A stretch of DNA of 7,860 nucleotides from an uncultured Selenomonadales bacterium. GTDB lineage: Bacteria; Bacillota; Negativicutes; Selenomonadales; Selenomonadaceae. Shown here in pieces: positions 1 to 6,337 of this stretch. The notes below the pieces were generated by a model that saw only the letters and a program-made list of their open reading frames with translations, was not told where the DNA came from and did not search any database. The position numbers and the translations under genes are program-made. Numbering within the stretch: position 1 is the stretch's first letter; every line of letters begins with the position of its first letter. The stretch covers positions 1 through 7,860 of the forward strand of contig CALGGV010000340.1 of NCBI GenBank assembly GCA_937915725.1, written 5' to 3'.

Positions 1-59
1 AAAAAATTTTTATTCAAAAATAGGCAAAAAATCGATTTTAAGCCGCCTTCAAAAACTTT

Positions 60-88
60 TTAATATAAAACCTCGTGTAAGATGTCAA
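60..88 (-). promoter_or_regulatory. Leftward sigma-70-type promoter
   Basis: On the minus strand a perfect -35 hexamer TTGACA lies at 88-83. Two -10 candidates follow: TATTAA at 65-60 with a 17-bp spacer, or TATATT at 67-62 with a 15-bp spacer. It points out of the left edge, and no start codon with a good ribosome site is visible before the edge, so its gene lies outside the window. It is separate from the four-gene operon, whose last gene ends at 268. Confidence 0.5.
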
Positions 89-267
89 ACGTGCGTTTAC
101 ATTGAAATTTCAGCCCGTTTTGGCGATATTTGAATTAGTTTTAAGATTTTTTTACAAAGATTTAAAAATTAACAAGTCGGCATTTCTTTCTTTGAAATAA
201 TCACAAGCAAAAACGGAGTGCGGCGGGCTTTTTTTATTTTTTTTCAAAAAATTTTAGGGAAAAAATT
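89..267. other. Intergenic region with one GC-rich/T-run signal
   Basis: No plausible coding frame is visible. Reading rightward, a GC-rich block (gtgcggcgggc) at about 219-229 is followed by a long T-rich run to 244, like the tail of an intrinsic terminator. No good local stem partner is present: only AAGC/GCTT flanks the block, and a distant AGCCCG at 111-116 could pair with CGGGCT. On the minus strand, just after the operon's last stop, an A/T-only inverted repeat at about 241-257 could act as a weak transcript end. Neither is a convincing terminator. Confidence 0.25.
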
Positions 268-1044
268 CTATTCAAGCATAATTTCACGGCGGCGGCGGCG
301 TGCTCCAATAACTTCACGGCGTCTGCCGCTTTTTATTTCTTGCAAAATCAAGCATAAATGTTCATACAAAATTTGATTGTTAAGCGGCGCAGGCAATTCA
401 ATTTTTAATCTGCGTTCAATGTAAAATTTAATCTGCGCGACGTTTAAAATTTTTCCACTAAGCACGGCGAGACAAAAATTAAAATCTTCAGTTTCCAATG
501 AAAAATTTTTGGCGTCATTGGCAAAGGCGCAAATTATTTCCGGCGAAATGGTACTTCCCCCAACAGCCGCGTAAGGAACATTGACAGTATTAATCGTGTC
601 AAATTCGGTTGCTCTATCAAAAAAATCTGTGTAATTTGTGCGAAGAACCGCGCCTTTTTTCAGCTTAAAACGGCAAAGTTCCATTTCATATTCAGACAAA
701 TTTAAATCCGGCGTCAAAATAATTTCAACATTTCGTTGGGTAAAATTTTCAGTTTCAAGTGCCGGTAAAAAAACTATTTTCAGCAACATATAATTTTCAG
801 TCGGCGAATATTCAACATTCATTGGATCTTTTATCAAGTATAAAAAATTATCGTGCAAAATAATTCCTTCGCCAATGGTAATTAATTTTGGCGTGGTAAA
901 CAATTTACAGCCGCTGATAATCCCGTTGCCGTAATTTTCAAAGAGCAAAGGAAGAGTATCAAAGGCGCGGTCACGAATGCTGCAAAGTGCCTCCGTCCTC
1001 AAAATGTGAAGTCTTTCAAATTGCGGGTATTTTTGCTCGTTCAA
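268..1044 (-). CDS. Conserved protein of tail/baseplate-associated trio (legacy 'DNA and RNA helicase' family)
   Basis: This 258-aa soluble protein is the last gene of the operon. It has no signal peptide, membrane segment or helicase motif (no Walker A or DEAD box). Conserved-looking stretches are LHILRTEALCSIRD (12-25), YGNGIISGCKLF (38-49), YEMELCRFKLK (119-129) and ATEFDTINTVNVPYA (145-159). I recognise these as a Bacillota family usually named 'DNA and RNA helicase', which looks like a propagated misannotation. The start is TTG at 1044, chosen because GGGGAG lies six bases upstream, overlapping the previous gene's stop. The C-terminus ends in an Arg-rich tail encoded by a CGC triplet repeat. 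Its biochemical role is unknown. A structural part of a contractile-tail-like complex is inferred only from the company this family keeps. Confidence 0.75.
   Translation of the reverse strand: MNEQKYPQFERLHILRTEALCSIRDRAFDTLPLLFENYGNGIISGCKLFTTPKLITIGEGIILHDNFLYLIKDPMNVEYSPTENYMLLKIVFLPALETENFTQRNVEIILTPDLNLSEYEMELCRFKLKKGAVLRTNYTDFFDRATEFDTINTVNVPYAAVGGSTISPEIICAFANDAKNFSLETEDFNFCLAVLSGKILNVAQIKFYIERRLKIELPAPLNNQILYEHLCLILQEIKSGRRREVIGARRRRREIMLE
287..300 (-). repeat. CGG/CCG triplet microsatellite in coding sequence
   Basis: Four consecutive CGC arginine codons and a CGT encode RRRRR near the C-terminus of the 258-aa protein. A perfect GC triplet run is unusual in such AT-rich DNA. Slippage by whole triplets would change only the number of arginines. 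Confidence 0.7.
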
Positions 1045-1056
1045 ATTAAACTCCCC
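1045..1056 (-). promoter_or_regulatory. Strong ribosome binding site fixing a TTG start
   Basis: GGGGAG at 1056-1051 is followed by a six-base spacer and TTG at 1044-1042. The first G overlaps the stop codon of the upstream gene, which suggests coupled translation. This site is the main reason to accept the non-ATG start. Confidence 0.7.
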
Positions 1057-1763
1057 TAAAAAATAGCAATGGCGTCATTTATCATTGTGCCGTCAACGCC
1101 AAGTATTCCAAAATGTTCAGCCCAAAATTCTTTCACTTCAATATCAAGCGGCAAAAAAGTTTCACGCAACATTTGCCATTGTTTTTGAAGTTGTTCATCA
1201 CGTTCCCTGCCAAAATAAACGTACAATTTTTGGGGATGAGCGCGGCTTTGATAAATTATGCAGCCTTTAAAAATTTGTTTCATAATGTGGCAAAATGAAT
1301 GTACGCTGGAGCCAACTTCAATGACGCGCAAAAGTTCATCTGCAACCGCAATTTGTTTATCGCGTTTGAGTTGTTCCATACCTTCTCGCGCAGTTTCGCC
1401 ATAAATTCCATCTAAAACTTCGCGGCGAATTTTTCTGATATAAAATTCACGTTTCGTCATTCCGTGACATAAATCAATTTCAGCCAAAATGTGCGCCGTT
1501 AAATCGAAGTAAAACAAAATAAATTGCCGCTGTTCTGCAAAAACTAAATTCATTACGTCCGGATGAAGAATATATTCAAAAATCGCCGTAAACCTCATTA
1601 AAGGATTTATTTCAATTTCTGCGCTGTCAACATTTTTTTGATTAATGCAACTGAAAGATTGTTCGTAATACGGGCTAAAACTTTCTGCCGGCTTGAAAAA
1701 TAATTTCTGCGATTCAAAATTATCCTGCGCCGCCTGTAAAACTATATCCCAAATAAAATTCAC
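1056..1763 (-). CDS. Conserved protein of tail/baseplate-associated trio (legacy 'iron-dependent peroxidase' family)
   Basis: This cytoplasmic-looking protein of about 235 aa begins MNFIWDIVLQAAQ if the GTG at 1763 is used. That start follows the upstream stop (1767-1765) by one base, with GGAAAG ten bases upstream, and it matches the N-terminus I recall for the family. A TTG at 1781 would add six residues and overlap the previous gene by 17 bases. Recognisable segments are FSPYYEQSFSCIN, EINPLMRF, HGMTKREFYIRKIRREVLDG (about 101-120) and a C-terminal FGILGVDGTMIND. No heme-peroxidase signature is visible, so the legacy name should not be read as a function. It sits between the other two members of the trio, and a shared complex is inferred. 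Confidence 0.75.
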   Translation of the reverse strand: MNFIWDIVLQAAQDNFESQKLFFKPAESFSPYYEQSFSCINQKNVDSAEIEINPLMRFTAIFEYILHPDVMNLVFAEQRQFILFYFDLTAHILAEIDLCHGMTKREFYIRKIRREVLDGIYGETAREGMEQLKRDKQIAVADELLRVIEVGSSVHSFCHIMKQIFKGCIIYQSRAHPQKLYVYFGRERDEQLQKQWQMLRETFLPLDIEVKEFWAEHFGILGVDGTMINDAIAIF

Positions 1764-1764
1764 G

Positions 1765-3057
1765 TTACACCAACTTTCCAACGCATTGATATTCCGGAAA
1801 CAAATGCTGAATTTCCGTAATTAAAAAGCTCATTAAATCACGATTCAAATAAAAATCTTCGTCATGCGGGCGAAATGCAAATTCTAAATATTGCGCCCTA
1901 TCGCCGGTGCGGTATTCGTAATCTATAAATTTTTCTGTAGAATAAGTTTCAAGTTTGAGTGCCTTGTCAATAACTTTTGCATCAACGAAACTTAAATATT
2001 CACTGCACTTGAAAGAATTAAAAAACCTTATAAGCTCCGTCCGCGTCTTAATTCTTTGCCCGAAATATTCAATCATATCACGTGAAAAACTTGAATTTTG
2101 TTCGTTGCTGATTAGCGGGTTGGAATAATTTTTTTCATTTGGCGCGGAGGCAAATTCGTAAAATTCCCAATCGCCGGGTAAATCACTATCGCAAATTATG
2201 TACCAATCGCCGTCCTGCCGCAAAATATTTCTAATGACAAAATCTGAATGCCGCAATAAATATTCATAGCCTTCAGTGAATTGTTTTTTGTAAAGGTAAT
2301 GCTCAAAATATTTTCTGTCAACGGCGGGTTGAGGATAAGAATTGGCTTTAATTATAACGGGGCGAACATTCCACAGCGGCAACGGATTATATAAAATTCT
2401 ATCGCTAAATTCATCAAATTCGGCGGTAACTTTTTTAACTTCCAACTGATCGTCCCAATCTTCAACCGAGACAACGTAAACATCAAAAAGTTTGTAAAAA
2501 TAAGCGGCGTTAAGACTGCGCCACGGCAAATAATTTAACTTTGCAATATCGTAAATTTCCTCAAGTTTTTTTCTGTAGCGTTCATTCGGTTTCAAAATAA
2601 ATTCTGCCGGAGTTTCGCCGTATTCATTTTCAATTACGCCGGAAAATCTGCGCGGGGCGTTCATTAATTTTTTCAGTTCCAGAAAATCTGCCTTAATCAT
2701 ACAGGTATATAAAAAAAATTCTCTGCCGTTTTTGACATTGTAAATCATTTCCGGCGCGTTAATTTCAACTCTATCTAAATCTTCCGGAAAAATTGGGAAC
2801 ATTTCAGAATCTGTAACGTCGTATTTGTCGGCGGGAACAACGCAAGTAATTAAATCCGGCAAGCGCAATGCACGCGGAGTTTCAGCAAAAACTCTTTGTT
2901 CAAGCGCGGCATATTCGCTTTTAACGTGATTATAAAGCTCCAGTATAGAATTGCCGACAATCGCCTTAAAAAGTTCTCTATTTTCCAAATTATCAAGCTC
3001 CGGTATTCTTTGCCGAATGTAATTTTCTATTTCAAAATCGCTGTCGAATATTCCCAT
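1765..3057 (-). CDS. Conserved protein of tail/baseplate-associated trio (legacy 'normocyte-binding protein' family)
   Basis: This 430-aa acidic and aromatic-rich protein has no signal peptide or membrane segment. Its N-terminus (about 10-60) is helical, with IRQRIPELDNLENRELF and LEQRVF, which I associate with a Bacillota family given the parasite-derived name 'normocyte-binding protein'. Nothing here supports red-cell binding. The middle (about 150-260) carries many Trp and Tyr residues, and the C-terminal half contains alternating charged and aromatic segments. The ATG immediately follows the TAA of the Sel1 gene (taaATG), and AGGCGG five bases upstream lies inside that gene, so translation is probably coupled. 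By position and size it could be the largest subunit of a complex with the next two products; no enzyme motif is visible. Confidence 0.75.
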   Translation of the reverse strand: MGIFDSDFEIENYIRQRIPELDNLENRELFKAIVGNSILELYNHVKSEYAALEQRVFAETPRALRLPDLITCVVPADKYDVTDSEMFPIFPEDLDRVEINAPEMIYNVKNGREFFLYTCMIKADFLELKKLMNAPRRFSGVIENEYGETPAEFILKPNERYRKKLEEIYDIAKLNYLPWRSLNAAYFYKLFDVYVVSVEDWDDQLEVKKVTAEFDEFSDRILYNPLPLWNVRPVIIKANSYPQPAVDRKYFEHYLYKKQFTEGYEYLLRHSDFVIRNILRQDGDWYIICDSDLPGDWEFYEFASAPNEKNYSNPLISNEQNSSFSRDMIEYFGQRIKTRTELIRFFNSFKCSEYLSFVDAKVIDKALKLETYSTEKFIDYEYRTGDRAQYLEFAFRPHDEDFYLNRDLMSFLITEIQHLFPEYQCVGKLV

Positions 3058-3816
3058 TTATTCCGCCTGCTTTTCCAATTTTTTTGCATTTTTATCACGT
3101 CGTTTATCGATTTTCGGTTGAGTTACCAATTTTAAATAATCAGAGTAGAAAACGCTTTTTTTCAAATCTTTATTGACGCCGTTACCTTTTGCATAGGCGT
3201 CTGACAAAATATAAAGTGCAATGGGTTCAAATTGCTTTTTTTTAGAATATTTCATTGACATTTTTGCATATTCAATCGCCTTGTTAAAATCCTGTCCGAC
3301 GCCGCGCCCCGTGTAATAAGATGAGGCAAGCACGGCAAAAGATAAAGTATCATATTCTGACGCGCCCAATTCTGCCCAACGAATTACATCCTCAAAATTT
3401 TGTTTGATATACTCTCCAACTTGAGAATGACAAGCCGCCAATCCGTACAAGTGCGATAAATCAACTTTTTTTTTGTAAAACTCAAGCGGGATAAAATTTT
3501 TTACTAAATCCGGACTGGAATCGTTGACTTGTGCCAGCAATTCGGCGGCAGATTTTTTATCTTTCTTGACGCGCTGTCCGTGCTCCATTGCATACGCCAA
3601 AATAAATTGCGCTTGAGTATCGCCGCCCTCTGCCCATTCTTTTACTTTTAAAATGTTAGTTTTACGGTAAACTTTCGCCAAAATTTTTTCTTGTTTTTTT
3701 AGGAGTTTAGCCTCTTTTTTTGCCTCTTTTTCTTCAGGAGTTTTTGCGCAGGTTACAGCAGAAAAATTTATTGCAAAAATTAAAGCCAATACCAATGCCA
3801 AAATTTTTTTTAACAT
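3058..3816 (-). CDS. Secreted Sel1-like repeat protein
   Basis: This 252-aa protein leads the operon. Residues 1-24 form a Sec signal peptide (MLKK, hydrophobic core, likely cut after TCA at 24). The Cys at 23 does not sit in a good lipobox, so a lipoprotein is unlikely. A Lys/Glu-rich helix (25-60) follows, then three Sel1-like repeats at about 64-96 (GDTQAQFILAYAMEHGQRV), 154-188 (LASSYYTGRGVGQDFNKA) and 196-229 (LYILSDAYAKGNGVNKDL), and a basic tail. Sel1 repeats are alpha-helical scaffolds for protein binding. The ATG at 3816 has GGAG eight bases upstream. It is the only exported member of the operon, so it may be an envelope adaptor for the cytoplasmic trio; that link is inferred from gene order alone. 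Confidence 0.85.
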   Translation of the reverse strand: MLKKILALVLALIFAINFSAVTCAKTPEEKEAKKEAKLLKKQEKILAKVYRKTNILKVKEWAEGGDTQAQFILAYAMEHGQRVKKDKKSAAELLAQVNDSSPDLVKNFIPLEFYKKKVDLSHLYGLAACHSQVGEYIKQNFEDVIRWAELGASEYDTLSFAVLASSYYTGRGVGQDFNKAIEYAKMSMKYSKKKQFEPIALYILSDAYAKGNGVNKDLKKSVFYSDYLKLVTQPKIDKRRDKNAKKLEKQAE

Positions 3817-3858
3817 AAGCTCAACTCCAATTAAGAAATTATTTTAAAATAAAGCGCA

Positions 3859-4004
3859 CTATAAATCAGCAAAAGTAACTTCCCGCGTTGCTAAGTTAAA
3901 AGGATTTTCGTTATAATCACCGTCTTCAATTCAGCCTACAGTTATGATTTTCGCCGCCTTTTGCCCAGATTTACCGCCGAACCGTAAACATTAGGTAATT
4001 TCAT
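3859..4004 (-). pseudogene. Tyrosine recombinase (integrase) N-terminal fossil
   Basis: The ATG at 4004 has AGGAG seven bases upstream and gives MKLPNVYGSA. This matches the start of a common clostridial phage/ICE integrase N-terminus (MKLPNGYGSVYKLSGKRRKP style). A frameshift follows, then KIITVG, a TGA where Trp is expected, and EDG. The frame then jumps straight to YNENPFNLATREVTFADL, typical of the arm-binding to core-binding linker, and stops at 3859. About 20 residues are missing between EDG and YNENP, and the whole catalytic domain is absent. The remnant abuts the Sel1 gene's upstream region, so the operon may now lie where an integrated element was lost. Confidence 0.7.
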
Positions 4005-4044
4005 AATTTCACTCCTACAAAATAACACTAGTGCTTTTTTATAT

Positions 4045-4227
4045 TTATACTGCCGCCGAATGTTTAATGCGCAAAGAATTAAAATCCGTTAATAAATTTT
4101 TTTGTTCGTCTGAAAGTGATACATTATGACTTTCACAACCGAGCAAATAAGCTACTATTTTTATACACCTTGTAATTTGTATAATAATCACCAATCGAAT
4201 TATAAAAGAAATTGGAGTATTTGGCAA
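4045..4227 (-). pseudogene. Unidentified decayed leftward gene
   Basis: A frame of up to 60 codons ends just upstream of the integrase remnant. Its last part (YLLGCESHNVSLSDEQKNLL then FNSLRIKHSAAV) looks protein-like. The first part (MPNTPISFIIRLVIIIQIT) reads like a frameshifted tract, because the next frame over gives the more natural SNFFYNSIGDYYTNYKVYKN. A single frameshift near 4155-4165 would join the two. I do not recognise the product. Its position and orientation suggest it belonged to the same lost element as the integrase. Confidence 0.35.
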
Positions 4228-4259
4228 TAAAAAAAGTGGCGGTGGCGATTCCAGATAAA

Positions 4260-4394
4260 TCAGAGCAATTTGTACGTTGCGGTTTGTAATTCGGCAGATT
4301 GAATTTTGGCTACGCTGTTACCACAACCCTCAATAAAAAGCCGCGCCCTGTCTTTTCTTACCACATTAGCCCAAAACTTTTTATAGAGTACAAA
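4260..4394 (-). other. Unidentified open stretch, possibly a gene fragment
   Basis: About 44 codons are open on the minus strand (LYKKFWANVVRKDRARLF, then EGCGNSVAKIQSAELQ) without a start codon. The composition is protein-like, but I cannot assign a family. It begins where homology between the two IS3 pieces stops and ends before the 4045-4227 remnant. Chance is a real alternative for a stretch this short. Confidence 0.2.
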
Positions 4395-4609
4395 GTGAGT
4401 CCTTCTCGAAAAAACGAACAGAAAAAATCATAGAAAAAAACAGTTTAGAATCCGGCCGGGCGGAAAAAGCATAACCAACAATTTTTTTAGTGCATAAATC
4501 TTTAACAATGGCTCGGTAAAGCCGGCGTTGGAATTGCCTTATTTGGAACGTCGGCAACAAAATTAAGTTTTAAAAGATTAGGAGCAAAATAAGTACCGGC
4601 TGAATTTTT
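4381..4609 (-). pseudogene. IS3-family transposase (OrfB) fragment, copy 1
   Basis: The minus strand gives APNLLKLNFVADVPNK, then after frame disruption a short IPT/GF tract, then IVKDLCTKKIVGYAFSAR. These correspond to the segment before and through the start of the DDE (rve) integrase core of IS3-family OrfB, where members read like PNxVWVTDITYI...DLxTRKIVGWA. The first catalytic Asp region (WxTDIT) is damaged. After DSKL the reading becomes FFSMIFSVRFFE, unlike any IS3 protein, and stops at 4381. No terminal inverted repeat or OrfA is visible, so this is an inactive internal piece. Confidence 0.7.
4408..4511 (-). repeat. Inverted long repeat, copy 1 (pairs with 7199-7301)
   Basis: This 104-bp block matches 7199-7301 in opposite orientation. 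Over the first 59 bases (from 4511) the copies differ at nine positions plus a one-base gap in an A run. The last 45 bases (ending at 4408) are identical. Homology stops a few bases past gttcgttttttc. Confidence 0.9.
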
Positions 4610-4611
4610 TT

Positions 4612-5040
4612 ATTACCGTCGAATTGAAATACAACCAACTTATAAAAATTAGTGGAAAAATTCAAAATTGGTGTAGAAAATTTTTTGATGTTAAATTAAC
4701 TCCTAAAGACAGAATAAAACTACACAAGGAAACAAGCGAACTTTTTAATGACGACAAAGAAATAGTTTACATACCGGCGGGGCGTAGTATTCTTTCAATT
4801 TTATCTGAATCACTTAGCCATATATTTTTTAATTTTGATGATGAACAGAAGAATATGATTGATTATAGCACAACTATATAAACCGTGTAACAAAAATTAA
4901 ACCGGTATTTAAATCGCCTGAAAAATTAATTTCTGACATAAATAATAAAATTTCTAATCCTGAATTTTTATCGTTGATTCGTGAAAAAAATTAGAGCATA
5001 CTTCAAGGAAAATATAAATAAAACAAAATAAATCCGGCGG
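4612..5040 (+). pseudogene. AAA ATPase (AAA_15/AAA_21-like) internal fragment
   Basis: The + strand reads ISGKIQNWCRKFFDVKLT, then KEIVYIPAGRSILSILSE and DDEQKNMIDYSTTI. After a one-base frameshift at about 4880 it continues RVTKIKPVFKSPEKLI and EFLSLIREKN, then a TAG and ILQGKYK. The YIPAGRS segment and its surroundings resemble the middle of predicted ATP-binding AAA proteins that regulate or protect against mobile DNA. The N-terminal Walker A and the C-terminal Walker B/His region are missing. The fragment abuts the IS3 piece on its left and runs into the GntR remnant near 5040. Family assignment rests on remembered motifs, and the fragment cannot be functional. Confidence 0.55.
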
Positions 5041-5074
5041 TTATCATTGGAAATATTTTGATGATAATTTAAAT

Positions 5075-5499
5075 TGAGTAGCAAGGGCGACGCTTCCGTG
5101 TAATTTATGAGCCGGTTACAAGAAATGTTTTTAAAATTGGCGGGATTGAATCTTTCAAAGAGGCGGCGATTAGGAACAGGTTTTAAAGTCGGAGCGGCAC
5201 TTTATGACGTGCGTCGCGTTTGTTATGTCAACGGCAAGGCTTTAATTTTCAACAAAAATTATTTCCTAATATTAGCCGCGCATGGTTTGACAGAGGAAAT
5301 TGCTACAAATTCGATTTATGATTATCTTGAAAACGTACTCAAAATGAAAATTATGACAAGCAAGCGCAAAATGACTACCAAACTTGCCACGTCTGAAGAC
5401 AAAAAATATTTGGAGCTTGACGATTATAACTGTTTGGCGATAATTAGCGGGCGCGTTTTCAACGGCGACGGCGTTCAATTTGAGTACTCCCTAAATTAA
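5075..5499 (+). pseudogene. GntR-family regulator remnant, UTRA effector domain
   Basis: An open frame of 130 codons from ATG 5107 looks like a gene but is a fossil. Its residues 24-128 read as a UTRA ligand-binding domain: GTGFKVGAALYDVRRVCYVN, then NKNYF, NSIYDYLE (68-75) and FNGDGVQFEYS (118-128). In another frame, 5082-5170 gives QGRRFRV, like the wing of a GntR helix-turn-helix, and EPVTRN...IGGIESFKEAA, the usual linker. The frames meet near 5170, where about 25 residues are also missing. The recognition helix is absent, and the last 15-20 UTRA residues are cut off at 5499. GntR/UTRA proteins are metabolite-responsive repressors; this one lacks the part needed to bind DNA. A translated UTRA-only protein is conceivable but unlikely. 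Confidence 0.65.
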
Positions 5500-6282
5500 T
5501 GTTACATATTCTTTTTGCTTTTCAACTGGTACTTCAAGAATATCCATTGCTTGTTGTGCCGTCATATTTAATTTCTTCATCATTTTACGAATATTTTCAA
5601 GTAACGTTGATTTTTTCTTTTCTTCCAATTCCTCTTTAAAGACTTCTTGGATTATTTTACTCATTTTTTTCACCCCAATTTTATTACTTTTTAAAAATTC
5701 AACGCGCTCTGCCAGTTGGCGGTGTCTCATTTCTTCCGGCTTGTCACAAAAAAAATCGTGAATTAAATCATCTAATGGTTGCCCTTTTTCTCCCTTGAAT
5801 GCTCCATTCACGTAAATAATATGTGTGCCATCCTCAAAAAGTTTTTGAGTTTCTCTGATTACGCGGTCAATGTGATAAATTTTCTCGCCGGACTTCAATA
5901 CATCGTTTTCAGTAAAAAAAATCACATAAGTTTCAGGCAGTTCATTATATTTCGCTTTTTTCTTTAATTTATGATAATCCAGCATTGACGAATTGTACCG
6001 CGCCCGTGTCGGTACCGCTCCTGCATCTGTTCTCTGTACTTCGATATTGTACAGCTTGCCCGCGTCATCCGTTGCAAAAACGTCAAAGCGGACAGAACGT
6101 CCATAAATATTTTCGACGCTTTTTTGCGTTTGAACTTTTATTACCTTCAAGTCGGATTTTTCTAATATGATTCTTAAGATATATTCCACATCTTCCTCGT
6201 TATTGTCAAAAAACGCGCTAAAAAATGTATCATCTATCAGTCGCATTTTCTTCAAAGTTTCAAGATATTTTTCTTCTATCAT
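5491..6282 (-). CDS. Rpn-family PD-(D/E)XK nuclease/putative transposase
   Basis: This 263-aa protein is the only intact gene in the right half. The N-terminus (LIDDTFFSAFFDNNEEDVEY, 15-34) and the core RFDVFATDD...LYNIEVQR carry the nuclease motif, with D67 and E81-V-Q83 (the usual Lys replaced by Gln, as is common in this family). YVIFFTENDVL (119-129) and HIIYVNGAF (154-162) are typical of the 'Rpn family recombination-promoting nuclease/putative transposase' group. The C-terminus (205-258) is helical and charged, with a short TAQQAMDILEV helix-turn-like end. Family members cut DNA and can raise recombination, and some have been linked to phage defence. It has its own promoter at 6337-6309, and its stop overlaps the end of the converging GntR remnant by nine bases. 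Lone Rpn genes are often mobile. Confidence 0.85.
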   Translation of the reverse strand: MIEEKYLETLKKMRLIDDTFFSAFFDNNEEDVEYILRIILEKSDLKVIKVQTQKSVENIYGRSVRFDVFATDDAGKLYNIEVQRTDAGAVPTRARYNSSMLDYHKLKKKAKYNELPETYVIFFTENDVLKSGEKIYHIDRVIRETQKLFEDGTHIIYVNGAFKGEKGQPLDDLIHDFFCDKPEEMRHRQLAERVEFLKSNKIGVKKMSKIIQEVFKEELEEKKKSTLLENIRKMMKKLNMTAQQAMDILEVPVEKQKEYVTLI

Positions 6283-6308
6283 TTTCTTTCATCAGCTCCA
6301 TTTTTGTT

Positions 6309-6337
6309 ATTATATCATTTTTCACTTACTGCGCCAA
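6309..6337 (-). promoter_or_regulatory. Strong promoter of the Rpn gene
   Basis: On the minus strand TTGGCG (6337-6332) is followed by exactly 17 bases, then a perfect TATAAT (6314-6309) with an extended -10 TG two bases upstream. Transcription should begin near 6302, about 20 bases before the ATG at 6282. GGAG at 6299-6296 is 13 bases from the ATG, longer than ideal. The -35 directly adjoins the stop of the upstream decayed gene. Confidence 0.75.

Noticed and set aside
100..245. A structured small RNA ending at the GC block and T run
   Set aside because: Only a six-base distant pairing supports it; no known RNA consensus was recognised.
1085..1298. Rightward open frames of about 61 codons inside the trio genes
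   Set aside because: They run antisense to the conserved, ribosome-site-supported leftward gene and have no start signal of their own; the same holds for 2896-3135.
268..3057. Literal functions implied by legacy names: helicase, iron-dependent peroxidase, erythrocyte binding
   Set aside because: No Walker, DEAD, heme-ligand or surface-export features are visible in the proteins.
4150..4227. A small membrane protein beginning MPNTPISFIIRLVIIIQIT
   Set aside because: The hydrophobic tract is better explained as an out-of-frame reading of an Asn/Tyr-rich decayed gene.
5272..5478. Leftward 68-codon frame opposite the UTRA region
   Set aside because: The sense strand gives a recognisable UTRA sequence; the antisense frame has no family features.
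6283..6292. Alternative upstream ATG near 6292 closer to GGAG of the Rpn gene
   Set aside because: It is out of frame and opens only a very short reading; the ATG at 6282 starts the conserved protein.
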